Notes: generated from the sequence alone by a model not told the origin. Shown: positions 12,101-32,178, numbered from the stretch's first letter. The stretch is 64,000 bases of DNA from Beaufortia kweichowensis (GCA_019155185.1 CM032806.1:13264996-13328995); one strand, 5' to 3'. Translations and numbers: made by a program.

Positions 12101-15100
12101 ACGGTAGCCAAAACCTAAATCACGCAAACGCATCTCCACGCTAGCATCTGTCACATAAATACACAAAATAAGAAAGTAAACCTTTTTGCATTTTCATAAT
12201 TTTGCATCATATGTGTGGATGATTTTAGGAAACTTTAGGAGACTTATGACACAGCTGTCTGGTTTACTTCATTCTGAGGCAGTAATCCACTCATTCTGTC
12301 TTATCTATTTGTTAAGAAGCTGTACAAATGGAAAGCCGTGATAGTGTATGTGCAAAAACAAAATGATGTGACATCTGTAGTACTAAGTGTGTGTTACCTG
12401 CAAGAACATGGAGAGGGGGAAAATCATGGTAGGCCACATCATCGAGCGTGCAGAGGGGTGTCCCAAGTGTCTGACACAGTCTGTCAATCATGCCCTGAAT
12501 CCGTGAGATGTGATTATTAGAGCTACAAATGAATGAGAAAAGACACTCCCCGGGGTCTTGATGCAACATACGCACTCCTGATATACTCAAACACACAAAA
12601 AACAAACTTTGTTTAAAAACTGCTCTTCTGCATAGATGAACTTCATGTTTTGAGGTATTCCTGTGGTTTCTGGTGATCACTTTATCAAAGCAAAGCTATC
12701 CACAGCAAGACTTTTATGGACAAGACATGAATTATCTAACAACAGAAACCTTCTTACTAAACTGAACATGACAGCTCTTTAGTTTCTCAGAGTAAGGTAA
12801 GAAGGCCATTTATAACACAAAAGACATTTTCATTAAAAATATCTGCTTTCACATTCCAAACAAACAAAATAAAAAAAACAAAATTGAGTTATGAGTGTCT
12901 ATTTATTTACATTTCTGATTGTTTGTATAAATTGAAAGCATTTCATTTATTGAAATACTCATGTCAAAAGGTGAATAAATAGACATGTACCTGTGAAGAC
13001 ATCAGATATTTGTTTGAAGTGCGGGTCCGCTGTGCTCCAGTCTCTGTAAAGGTTCCCTAATTTAACATCCAACTGAAAGTAGTCCCTCAAAAGTTTCTCA
13101 TCTTTTGCATCAAAGTCTGACATTACCGTACATGTTTCCCTCTCTTCCTGCTTAATGTCAATCATTCCTTTTGACCTCTTCTCCTCCTCAACCTTAGACT
13201 TGCATTCATTTTTTTCTCCTGGATTCATTTGCTGACCGTACACGTAATACCATAATTTGTTCTCTGTTTGGGTCAATGTCCACACTTTTCCCTGCATTAC
13301 TCCAGTATAGTGTCCATCTGCAGTCTCACGCCATCTGAGAAAAAACACAAGACATGCATGAAATCAACTTTAAAATGTATCTGTTTGTTGTCTTTTTCTA
13401 TACAGTAATCTAGATAAAACTGAGTTCTACTTTACATTTGTCTTTGTGTTTGTGAACACTTAAAAATACATTAGATTACAAAGATAATACAGGTTCCAAA
13501 AGTAACTCTTTTACCAACACAACCACACATTGCATATTTATTTTAATTAAATATTTAGGCCGAACCAAATATGCTTTCAGCTACCAATAAGAGTATATGT
13601 ACTCTTTCTTTCTTCTTAAATTTTCTCTCCAGAGTCGAGGCTGGAGCACAAAGAGGAATATGGCTTCGAAAGCATGCAGCGATGTCTGGCATCACTTTAA
13701 TAAACAAACAGTCAAGTTTGAGATGTGTGGTGCCAAGCTGGCAATCTACGAGTTCAATGCGTTACCATCTTATATTTAAACACTAAATGTTAGGTGATAC
13801 AACTACCAGTTAGACAAGTAAGACGAGCATAAGAGATTTTACCGTCAGACAGAAATGCGACACAGGCAGGGCAGAGAAGATGACGCAGCTAATAGCAGAA
13901 ATAACAGCAAGAGACTTGCTGCCTTGTTAAACCCCACTATCCTGTCCCGTCACTGCAAGAATAGATGCTCTATACAAAAAATGTGCTTGTTCACTGAATG
14001 ACACTGAATCATATATAACGCTAACCTGTCGATACATAACTGAATGGGAAATACAGCGCAGTATTAGAGACAGGAAGTTTTGAGGATAGACACACAGCTG
14101 TGAACATTGCCAACTACCTGAAATGTGCAACAGAAAAGTCTCTGTCAAGCTCTGAAAAAGTGATCACATGTGGGCACGACAACGCTGTTAACATGGTTTT
14201 GCAAATGAAAGTCTTTGGGAATCAGTGCCCTGTGTAACACACATCATGCAGCTTGCAATCAATAAGTCCTTCAATGTTGCAATAAATGTAATAGCTGCAA
14301 GTAGCCGTTTGTTATCATATTTTCATCACAGCACAGTTGCTACAGCCGCGCTTAAGCAGAAACAACAACAAGAGACTAAACCCAACCACAAGCTTATTCA
14401 GTACTGTTACGAGATCAAAGTGTCTGAATTCAAGACAGTTGTAGCCGGATCTCTGAAACGGCACATAGTCACAGTTGCTGAGGATGCTGAGAAATTATTA
14501 TTGCTTATTATGATAACTGATTATTATTATTATGCAGTTTTGGATCCAAGACACAAACATCTTAAGTTTCTGGAGACAGAGCTTCAGGAGAGAATCTGAA
14601 ACAAGTAAGGAAACAATCCCAAATCCTGTCAGACCCATACAAAGTCTAATGAGACCGCTGCATTAATGCTACGTTTTATAAGCCATGGTTAAAAATATAC
14701 AAGATGTTTTTGTTTCAAGTTTAAGCAGCCATAGTTAAATTAGGCCAGCTCAATTTTATTTACCTTTAACAGTCATTTGGTGAAGTTAGTTTAACTTTAT
14801 TATTTTGCGAACCTCTTTGCAAAAACTGTTATTCAGAAAAATTATATATAATAGAAAGTGCACTTTCTATTTCTAATAAATGCAGAATCAAAGCTTTGGG
14901 ATTCAAATAATATATTTGTAAATATAATTAAGCTATATCACGAGAGTAAGAACTCAAGAGTTTGAGCGTAATCGCACAAAAATTATTAGATGGATGATAA
15001 TATATCAAATGTAATGCTGAATAAAGTTAATTTCCCTTGATTTGTTTGTATTTGTTTTGCTTATAGAAACCAAAGGGAAATTTCTACCCAGAAATTCACC

Positions 15101-15543
15101 TCAGTAAATCCCACCATGACTTTTATTATGACATTTTAGGGTTGGCTGTACTGTATGAGGATCTTTCAGATGAATTTGAGAAGTCTGGTCAGATCTTGGT
15201 CTTAGTCTTGTCTTGGTCTCAAACATTAAAAGTCTTGCTCTTGTATTGGTCTCGACACTCCTCAGTGGTCTTGACTATACAATACTACTGATTATTCAGA
15301 AATCATCACTGGTATCACAAACAAATAACATATAAACACATTTGCAGTGTTCACTTCATTACTTTACATGTGACGAGGTTGACGTAGTAGTACGTCAGAT
15401 GCTGATAAGTGAAGATTATGATGTAGATTTTACCGGAAGGTCTGACCACATCCCAGTGTGAGATCCAGCCAGAGCTCTGACTGTGGGCATAAGATTGACC
15501 TCCATGCTTTACATCCGGCAGAGAGCACAGCATGCTGGGACAT
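9133..15543 (-). CDS. ogg1: 8-oxoguanine DNA glycosylase/AP lyase (OGG1), seven exons, complete
   Basis: This enzyme removes 8-oxoguanine opposite C and nicks the strand, starting base excision repair in nucleus and mitochondria. Coding exons, 5' to 3' on the minus strand: 15543-15434, 13334-12991, 12577-12398, 12147-11969, 10268-10121, 9421-9372, 9291-9133. Phases join without a break to give 389 aa (human about 345). Visible features are an N-terminal block with CPQSELWLDL; an ECLFSFICSSNN helix segment; the helix-hairpin-helix LRALPGVGLK, whose final Lys271 matches human catalytic Lys249; and PVDTHVWQ with Asp290 matching human Asp268. The spacing between the two catalytic residues is identical to human. 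The C-terminal KKRKKRKKRNN fits a nuclear localisation signal. Extra length comes from a charged insert in exon 2 and the longer tail. The start was chosen at 15543 because the frame continues directly into conserved sequence. The gene is divergent from qars1. Confidence 0.96.
10560..10955 (+). mobile_element. Tc1/mariner transposase relic in ogg1 intron 4
   Basis: In plus-strand frames the sequence gives broken pieces such as FCWETLG, VIHVDVNLAT and VADHVH, followed by degenerate remains of the 'sgLFQQDNAPCH' and 'PPNSPDLNP' regions of Tc1-type DDE transposases. Stops and frameshifts interrupt it throughout, so it is a dead copy. It lies antisense to ogg1 within the 10269-11968 intron and directly precedes an L2-like LINE fragment. 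Confidence 0.6.
11080..11600 (+). mobile_element. L2-like LINE reverse transcriptase relic in ogg1 intron 4
   Basis: Translated pieces match the RT region of fish L2-like LINEs: LLLTIYTTSLGSIIKAHGYS, then CYTDNMQ where a YADDTQ active-site box is expected, then IPANPTIENHLTI, LGSSTLTATSSARNLVVVLD and DQLKF. The catalytic box has lost its second Asp, and stops interrupt the frame. The copy is truncated at both ends and inactive. Confidence 0.75.
13630..14600 (+). mobile_element. hAT/ZBED transposase relic in ogg1 intron 1
   Basis: Plus-strand frames contain ordered remains of a ZBED-type hAT transposase. First come BED-finger-like residues (CSDVWHHFNK ... FEMCGAKL, about 13675-13745), then MTQLIAEITARDLLP (about 13880-13925), then VITCGHDNAVNMV (about 14159-14200), then HIMQLAINKSF ... 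VIAASSRLLSYF (about 14240-14330), and finally YAVLDPRHKHLKFLE (about 14530-14580). The order and spacing are those of the family, but stops, frameshifts and internal losses show that it is dead. The ogg1 coding exons are not affected. Confidence 0.78.
15186..15290 (-). repeat. Dispersed 'gaccaagtcaagacc' repeat, copy 2 (inverted)
   Basis: Words such as 'tcttggtcttagtcttg' and 'ggtctcgacactcctcagtg' are the reverse complement of the copy near 2436-2530. It lies in ogg1 intron 1, about 140 bp from exon 1. Confidence 0.55.
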
Positions 15544-16500
15544 GACGCCTGTCCTGCCCTTACACCACGAGGAGAGAAGACGTCAGCTAGTAACAGATAA
15601 ACAAGAGAACATTAAAAAAGAGATTCTGGAACACAGCTGCTATATGAAGCACATGATGTGCTAAAAGTGAAACCGTTTACGTAGACTGTAATAACACGAT
15701 TGTTCTAAAACCCGCCATGCATGCTGTAAAATTCCTATATGACAGAAGCACATCTGCCCATATATTCACTTAATCTATTACCTGAAATAAGAATATGCTC
15801 CGTATACGCGCTGTTGTGCATTCAGCTCGATGTGTTGCTCGCTAATATCAGTATGTGAAATAAAGCCTTTTGTCCTCCAGGGGGAGCGTGGAATAAGCCT
15901 CGGGGTTTTAACTTACTGGAGACATTAGTACTCTACATGATATGAATGTTTTAATATATTCATTGCTTTAAAAAGACCGGTACCTGACATATAAATATAA
16001 ATCCGCTATCTAAGTTGTTTCATACTTCATAAAGACTGCGTGACGGCAATAAAACATAAATACATAAAGCCTAAGAAATAATTAGTAGACATTAAATGAC
16101 AAGGGGCTTCTACCGGTCTATTTGTATTTAGAGTTTTTTTTATAGCTTTCACTGAGTTGGACATAAGTAAACTTTCCCGGAGTTGACTGCAAGTCAACAG
16201 CCTTTTTTGATCGATGGTCCAGACCTGTAGACCTACAAAACCATTCACATGTGTTCTATACTTCCTTCAAACATTTTCATATATTTTTCTCAAAAGATTT
16301 CCATTATAAACAAATTCACACTTCACATGTCTCGTCTGCTTGTCTGATGCAACTCATTGTCAGGAGCGGCACACCGATGGTGAAGCTGATTGGATAAAGG
16401 CTCTACGCATTTAAATATGATTGGAGAAGAAGAATCGGTGAGTAAGTATGACAACTCTTGTTGAGTTGTCGGAAGCGAAGTGTATGTGCTGGATGCAGAA
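15544..16500. promoter_or_regulatory. Divergent ogg1/qars1 intergenic region
   Basis: The start codons of ogg1 (15543, minus) and qars1 (16501, plus) are separated by 957 bp and point away from each other, so both promoters must lie here or the genes share one bidirectional region. No TATA box is obvious at either end. The qars1 start lies in AGAAATGGCGGACG, close to the YY1-type AAATGGCGG element that often marks transcription starts of TATA-less housekeeping genes. Several upstream ATGs (for example 16448 and 16492) are out of frame with qars1, so transcription probably starts close to 16501. Confidence 0.55.
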
Positions 16501-24465
<7,965 letters not shown>

Positions 24466-24671
24466 ATGCAAGACGGAAGCTCACTGTTGAAGTCAATAAG
24501 CAGAAAGTCGTGTCAGACTCCATCATGCCTCACACAGTTGTTCATAAAAAAATCTAATCAGGGAAATCAGCTGTCTGTTAATACTATATAAAGCCTTTTT
24601 CAACAGTGTTCATGATCTAAGCTGTTTTATTAAAGCTTTTCATGCTGCTGGGATCTGTCAATGACATATGA

Positions 24672-24677
24672 AATAAA
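24672..24677 (+). terminator. qars1 polyadenylation signal
   Basis: A canonical AATAAA lies 207 bp after the qars1 stop codon. It is the first perfect hexamer downstream and implies a short 3' UTR of about 225 bp. Confidence 0.65.
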
Positions 24678-24715
24678 ATATTTAAGTGAACCTTAAATGT
24701 GCCTCCTGTGCATAT

Positions 24716-24775
24716 TTACATTTTTACATTTGGCATACTCTTATCCAAAATGAGGTACACTGCATTCAAATTATA
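24716..24775 (-). repeat. SINE/L2 tail fragment
   Basis: 'tttacatttggcatactcttatccaaaatgaggtac' matches the conserved 3' tail seen in the SINE at 45194 (same orientation) and, reversed, at the LINE 3' end near 39680-39725. Only the tail is recognisable. Confidence 0.6.
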
Positions 24776-27700
24776 CACTTTATCAAATGAAACATTTTTT
24801 GTATTAAGCAAAGTTAAGGAACTTTATATTGACTACAAATTCTTTATGACTTCCCAAGCCTGGAATTCTTTTTAAAAATCCTGAATATTTTGAAGTGAAT
24901 TCTGCTCTGGACAGAAACCGATGCATTTACTGCAGCAGGTAAATTCTATGAGTATGAGTATTCTATGAGATTCTATGTAGAGAATACCAGATCAATGCAT
25001 AAACATATCCAAGTTGACGTAGTTAATTTTAAATTACGGGTGAATTTTAAATTATTTTAGAATCTGTATTATTCATGATTTCATGGGCTTGTTGAATCGT
25101 AGTAAAGGCTTATGCTAAGCATAACATTTGTATATGCTACGTGTAGTTTACAAAGAACAGATGTACTATTTATTAAAGCAACTCTTGAATAACAGCAAAA
25201 TTATATAAAAAAACTAATTTCTCCACAATGACAGGAATCTGTGGAGCTGAAATTGTGCCAAAACTAAACTAAAGTCTTTGCCAACTCAACAAACAAACAA
25301 TGCTTTGCAAATACGTAATACACAATTTGATAGAAAACGCAGAGGTGTAACAAATGGCTGTACTGTGTTTACACACCTCTTCTATAAGATTCTCTACCTA
25401 ATTTCCTCACAAATGCAGATGTGCAACTTCCCCTTCCAAACAGCAGATGGTGCTATTGTTCAATTTAGTTTGGTTAACGCTGTTAATTATTTTTATTGCA
25501 ACAATATTTTCAGTGTGCTTGAAATAAACAAACAAATGAGCAGCATAGTATTTATGTAAGGTTGAAACATGAATAGACTAATGGCAAGGTAACATGTAAA
25601 CCAGAGCTCTTTAAATCTGGTCCTGGAAGGCCAGTGTTTAGCTCCAACACTAAACTCTGAACACAAGTTTTAAGTTTTAATTCTTTGGAGTGAGAATGTG
25701 GGAGGAAAGCCTCGAACTCAATAGTGGCTGGCTGGACGGAGTGGCCAGTGCTAGCAGCAATGACCACCCGGGATCATTGTCATTTCAGCACTCCAAACAA
25801 GATCAATCCCTGCAAATGTTCATCCTGCATAAAAACAAACCAATATAAATAATTCCACAAGAATTAAAAATTTAATGAAAGTATAGAAGAAGTGCTCTTT
25901 AACTTAGCGGTGGGCTGGACAGAGCTCAGTACACACAGCAGTAAACAGGGGGTGGTCAAGGCTACTTCAGGGGGTCCACAGACTATTGCTATTGTCTAAC
26001 CCTTATTTGGCATAGAAGGATAACAAATAAATCCTAAAATTGCTAATTAGAGTAACTGAATACCCAGAGTTTTTACGATCTGAGTGTCACAAATATGACA
26101 TAAATGGATTTACAAAACAATTGCATAATGTTACAACATTAATACAATTCTAAATGCATAATAAATATAAATGACAAAAACAAAGTTTAAAGCTGATAGC
26201 TCTTTTAATTTACACAAAGAAAAGCAACAATATAAAAACAGATTCTCGGTCATTACACAGGACTGCAAGATTTACTAAAAAAATCATATTGTTTATTATT
26301 CACCATGATATTATAATCAAGATTATTAATGTAAATTATCAGAATACATACAAGTTTTACACGTTACAAAACAAACTGAGAAATGAATATTATCTTTTAT
26401 GATAATATCTAATTATGAATATTGTCTTTTAGGTTTTAGTAAATCAAGTCTTTACATTGATTTTCTTAGTGGTGTAAAAGAACAGTTATTCAAACAGGGA
26501 ATAAACTGTTTATATTAAAACGCTCAATGACTAAAAGTGTGTCACTTTACAATGAATCATACTGTTGTTAATGATGATCTTCGTGAGCGCGGCGCACTTT
26601 AAAATACCACCACTGGTGACTCATTTAAACGCTTCTGATTGGCCAGTACATTCATGCGCGGTCTGCGATTGGTTGGAATGCTCATCGCTGCACGATATCT
26701 TTGATGCAACGTGTTCATCTAAATAAAATAATCTACCTTCGTTCGTTTTCACTTTTCATTTGGATCGCGATTGTCATAGTTAGTTTTTATTATACAGGGA
26801 CTAACTTCATATTATACCCACTGAACCCACCAAGCTCTGCTTTACATCACAAATCTACAATCCAAAATCAACATTGACTGTTGGATAATCAACAGTCAGA
26901 TGAAAATGCTGGTTAACATCTGGATCAGCCCTCTTTAACAGACACAAACTGATTTATGGGATTTGTGTCCTGAGAGAAAATCATTTTTTTGGTTTCATAA
27001 ATTTTATTACAAGGATTAATTTCTTTAAAATTATATAAAGTATTAAAATTATTCTAAATTAATAAAAAGGAATGTTTCTGGTTTTAGTCAAGCTCTATTA
27101 TCTGCATTTGTGCCATATTGTTTGTCATGACAACTGAAATAAATATTTTGTCCATAAGTCACAGTCACATTAACTCGATATTAAATGGAAAGGTGTGCTA
27201 TTTACGCTGTACAGCACTTTTTGCTATTGTTCCACATGAATAAAGCTCTAGTTTCAACACATTTGCACAAAGGTTAAGCAAGTATTCTCTCCTCCTCTAC
27301 CCAAGACACATGACTTCAGTTGATGTGTATCTAAAATCTCTCATCAAACCACTAGTTAGGGTTAACAGTTTTTTATTTTAGTAACACAGTATTTTAACAG
27401 TCACATTCCAAAAAAATGGGACATGGCTTAACCAATGCATAGAATTCACATTAGATGCACAGAATGGAGGATAGAGAAAATACACTCACATACTTGTGTC
27501 TGCTCTCACATTGCTTCCTCACAATGAATATATTCTTCTCAAAAGTGTCCATGATGCCCACATGTGTGCGTTTGTGTGTTCCTCGTCTGTTCCTGCAGAA
27601 TAAGGTGAGGCTCAACAAATCCTTCTGTCAGAGCCGGAGTCTGCAGGGCATGAGGTTGTCCCTCTGCTGTGAGATTCTGTTCCTCAGGTTTAGTCACAGG

Positions 27701-28179
27701 TTCTCTACTTTGCTGCCAAAAAACTGCAGCCCGAAGTAATTCACCTTATTCCCATCTTCCGACATACCTGTCATCAAAGAAAAATAAAGGCTTACTTATA
27801 ACAATTTACTAAACATTGCAAGGCTGCCAAGCACATGAAGAAAAAGCTTATCATTTATTAGGCTTTATTAATCTGTGTCTTGTTTTAAGTATTTTATATA
27901 TATTTTACTGGAAAAACAAGATAAATGTTGTGAATTGCATGAAATAATGAGATGTTTTAAGTAAGTCTTTCAAGACATCCAGTGTCTTTCTACCTGTTTT
28001 ACTTAAAATCTGTCATTGTTTATTCATTTTAAATGCATGGAAAAGGGAAATTTTACATATAAAGAAAATGCAAATACAGCATACAGTGACCAGAACCTGG
28101 TAAAAAGGCATAATTAAAAATAAAAGATAATGATAACTCACTACATGACAGCCAATGACAGTTTGCACTTACAAAAATA

Positions 28180-28375
28180 GTTTTAATTTGGTTAACCTAT
28201 AGTTACAACACTTCTTGACATTACTTGCAGTAAAACCACAAATTTACCATAGTCTCACTATAGTAGCCACATGTTTACCATGACATTTGTAGTTAAACTG
28301 TGGTAATACTGGTAATTAGAAACATGGTTACTTTACTTTTACTATAATAAAATCATGGTTCATTTTCCTTGACAA
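28180..28375. repeat. MITE-like 'accatagt/catggttac' repeat
   Basis: Alternating words such as 'accatagtctcactatag', 'gtttaccatgac', 'actgtggtaatactggtaat' and 'aacatggttactttactttt' form imperfect inverted repeats, as in common fish MITE families. No coding potential is present. Confidence 0.45.
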
Positions 28376-29259
28376 AATTTGAATAGGATAAATATCTTAT
28401 ATTCTACTAGAATATACGTTTTTATATAGAATAGAAGTTTGTATTTAAGACAATACTGCATCAGTCATTTTAAGAAGTGCAATGAGACTAATGTAATAAT
28501 CTGTTGCTATCACCGGTGGGGTGGATTGTAATGTTTAGAGCTTCTTCCGGGAGTACAGTTAAGTACAGTTGTTTGTTACACCTCTACATTGTCTCAAATC
28601 GCTGTATGCAAAAATGCAATTTGCCAATCACTTAATTTGTTTGAAAGTTTCCTTTGCAAAGAAGGTTGCATTTGTTTGCAAAATGCTTTGTTTGATTGTT
28701 AAGTTTTGGCACAATTTTACCTCTACAGGGAATCTGAACCTAAAGAAAATATGATAAAACCAGGTTACCAGGTATTTTAGTCACACCTTGCTAAAATTAA
28801 ATGATATTAAAATGGGCAAGATATTGTACTGGATAACATGTAAGGCATTAAAACGGTAACATACAGTCACTTTGCATGGGTTTGAATCACATTATACCTT
28901 TAGGGTAGGTTTGGTAAAAGAAAACCACGTTGCCTGAGATGAAAAAGTCACAATGTATTAAATTAATGTTGTTTTCATAACCCATCTCAATACAATTACC
29001 TGCCATTGTTTACTAAGATTTTTTTAAAGTCTGCATTAAAACTATTTGGCTATTGGTTTATATTAACACAGCCAAGGTGAAGTCCAAGTAATATCAGAGG
29101 CAGCAGAAAGTCAAACCAAAAACACAGACATGGTTTTGCTTTAGAATAACACATACTAATGAATCATAAGAACCAAAAGAACCAGGAATGTGTTGAAAGA
29201 TAGTAAACAGGGTGATTGTGTGTTATTGTTTATGGTGGTGGTGTGCTGGGGATGAGCGG

Positions 29260-31001
29260 CTAATCTGTCTTTTCAAATGTGCTACTTTCCTGCAAACAAA
29301 ATGTAAGAGTTTGAGTAGTGTCTTTAGATCTGCTGTTGCAGTATGGATGCTCTCTTCTTGAGTTCTTTGAGGGTCTACCGACAGCTCTGCGTCCTCCTAA
29401 AGTCCCTTTCCTTTGTGCTACTGCAGGGGGTTGTAGAGTCATTTGATTGGTTGTTGTTGTTTCAGGGGTTTTACCAAAGCAAAACAGAGCAGACTGCAGA
29501 ACGCTGTCACTCTTCAATTGAAAGAAACTGGAAACAAAAGCTCGTATAGGCGGTGTGAAAGTTGCGTCCTCGCTTAGCTTTTTTTTCAGCATCCCAAAGA
29601 TCTCTTCCAGCTGTCCGTCTAAAGAACCAACAACCTCTTCACTAGCACCTGCGCAGACAGACACTTAACAAACACATGTGTTACATGTTAATGTCAAGAG
29701 GAAACAGCCGACTAGAGTGTGAGAAGCTAAAAAATGAACATACTTGGCTCTGGCTCACTGTCTTCTGTCAGATATTCTCCTTCTAAACAGAGTATAAATG
29801 AAAAAAATCAACTTTACAGAACAACAAATGGTTTAGTCAATTTTTTTTATATTAGAACACTTTACTATACAGTAAACCTTGTAAGTAGCAGTTTTCAGCA
29901 ACCTTTTTGCGTACCAACATAAAGCACCAGCAGCACATAAAAATGTATTGTGTTTTTCGTATGTTATGGCAATATCACAGGATACGTTTTATATTCACTC
30001 ATGTGAGCTGTGCATCACAAAACGACTGATGATGATGAAGATGAGCTGCTTTACCTGCAGTGATCAGTGGTATAGTAACAGTCACTCCATCTTCAACACA
30101 TGTGGCATGTGCACCTATTGATTTCAGATGTTATTCATTTACTGCATGTGTACGTATTACAGTAATTATAGACAATCACAGGACAGAAATATCTTCATAC
30201 GCACCTATAACTGCTGTAGTTTCCCATGACTGCTCCAACTCCAAGGGTTTAAAAAGCTGCTCTGAAATACATTTCTCTAAATAAGAAATAGACAAGCATT
30301 AAAATCGGCTAATCACTACACAACTTTCTTTAAATAATAACAAAAAAGAGAGCTACAATATTAAGGAAATATGTATTTTCAAACATAAATACTGTTTTAT
30401 TAGACTATTTATAACACCTACAGTAATATTTGAGTTTTACTATTGAGCAAGAGGTTGTGTTCAAAGTGTGCACATTAACCTGCACATTCAGAGTCAGCTC
30501 CATCATTCCTCTGGTCCTGGATTGTATTAATCACCTCACCTGCAGCTGCAGCTTCTGATTTCGGAAAAAGCTTGTGGTACAATCTGAAGTAAAAGGTAAT
30601 GATCACATTGTGAAGAAACTGAATACAAACACACACAAAATGCTACGCACAGTACCCTGACAAGGAATACACAGTACACCTCTGACCTGTAACAGAACTG
30701 AAGATCTGGACAGATGGAGCGATCGCCTATGGCATAAATATAATTCTCTCCTTCTTCCTCCTGCAGATTGTATTTAATGGTCTTGAGTGCAGATGAGGGA
30801 GTGTGTCCAGTTCTGTAGAGCTGCTGAAGTTTTTCAATAGTTTCATTCGACACATCCCTCCACCTCATAGCCTCAACATCGTTCAGTTTGTGGTTATGTT
30901 CATTCCTCAAGTTCACATGGAGGAAATAGCCCCCTTCTATGTGCGGGTCTCCAGATCTGTGATGATACGCATGGACTTTGTGTTTGTGTTTGTATATGCA
31001 C

Positions 31002-31051
<50 letters not shown>

Positions 31052-31060
31052 GTAGATAGG

Positions 31061-31103
<43 letters not shown>

Positions 31104-32178
31104 TAACAGCTTAATTCAGATGAGCAATATTATAGTACCTTAGTCTAATTTCTCACCTGGACTTTCTTTCCTGCATGTGTCTTTTGAGGATTAAAAACAT
31201 GGTGGCAGGGCAGTTGGTATTTTTAGTTGTTTTGGATGATTTGGGTGAAGTGTACGTTTTGTGCTGGCATCTTAAATCTACCTGTAAAATACACACACAA
31301 ACGTTCATGCACTTATAACAGAAGAGCACAATGTTAATTCTTCTCTCTCACATTTAATGACATGCTGCTCTTACTCTGTATCTGTTGTAGCGTCCAGAGT
31401 CGGGGTATGTTCTGGACTTTCTCCATGTTATGGCCGAAGATTTCTGGAAGTCCTTAAGCCACTGCTGGACTTGATCCTCTGTGGTCAGCTGCAATTTTAG
31501 AGCTGCTCGAAAGTTTTCAGCATCAAGTGAAACCTTTTCCAGCAGCTCATGTTGACACAGCAGATGACTGTAGCCTGGTGGCAAGATTTTCTGCAATACA
31601 AAATGTGCACATTAGATAACCAAACCTACTTTACTACTAGCATACATATATAAAACATTTTACTACTAACTGTAGTAACTGTGCTATTATAACAGCAATC
31701 ACGACGTGATGACTAAAGTATCTCAGTGGTATAATATATATATATATATATATAGCGTTATTTTACCCCGCAAAAAGTGTCACCATTTGTCTTTTCTACT
31801 TTGATGTAACTACGGTAACAAAGAGCCATGTGAGTTTCAGATATTGTAACTATTAGTATGCTACTGTATAACTATGCCTATGGTAAATGTCCAAAGATGT
31901 CATCCCCTCTCCCGGTCTGTCACTCAGTAGCTACAAAAAAAGTGCAGTTAACAGCATAATTGTTACTGTACAGTGATCATGTTAAAGATAAACATGTGTT
32001 AATGAATCGATTCAGCGGTGCTAACATTAGCGTGCTAAGACACATACACTCACTAAAGGCGCTTTAAGAGTGAAAAAACACGCTGCTGTTCTTAGTAGTA
32101 AATACAAACCTCCAGGTGTTGTACAATATCTGCTGCTTTATCCTCTCCAATACAGTGCTGACACATAAATAGTGACAT
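29260..32178 (-). CDS. Uncharacterised 447 aa CCHH zinc-finger protein, FAR1/MULE- or CARF-like, nine exons
   Basis: Not a gene I can name. Exons, 5' to 3' on the minus strand: 32178-32110, 31590-31375, 31281-31157, 30956-30687, 30583-30480, 30276-30205, 30114-30055, 29782-29744, 29648-29260. All GT-AG phases join, giving 447 aa ending in TAG at 29262-29260. Residues 24-95 contain a predicted helical region and WRKSRTYP. Then comes RCQH (Cys100), NTNCPA (Cys119) and RNEHNHKL (His157, His159), a C-x18-C-x37-H-x-H pattern like the zinc clusters of FAR1/MULE transposases and CARF-type factors. Next are TGHTPSSALKTIKYNLQ and DRSICPDLQFCYR. Residues 200-315 are acidic and poorly conserved-looking. 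The C-terminus has LEEIFGMLKKKL and AFVSSF, then basic GRRAVGRPSKNSRREH, an AT-hook-like GRP. A nuclear DNA-binding role is inference. The short exons at 30276-30205, 30114-30055 and 29782-29744 are the least certain. Confidence 0.75.
31002..31103. repeat. (GATA)n microsatellite
   Basis: About 25 GATA units with two GGTA variants, in intron 3 of the 447 aa CCHH gene (minus strand), 46 bp 5' of exon 4 in plus-strand coordinates. Confidence 0.95.
31731..31754. repeat. (TA)n microsatellite
   Basis: Twelve TA units inside intron 1 of the minus-strand CCHH gene. Confidence 0.85.

Larger units (their letters stand above)
24700..29259. other. Intergenic region between convergent genes
   Basis: qars1 (plus) and the 447 aa CCHH gene (minus) converge on this interval. 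I see no convincing exons. Repeats include a LINE/SINE tail fragment at 24716-24775 (minus), a 'tggtcctggaaggcc' dispersed repeat near 25615-25690, and a MITE-like stretch at about 28180-28375 with 'accatag ... catggttactttacttttactata' inverted motifs. The rest is A+T-rich unique-looking DNA. A possible cryptic minus-strand exon at 27694-27767 is treated in the findings. Confidence 0.55.
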
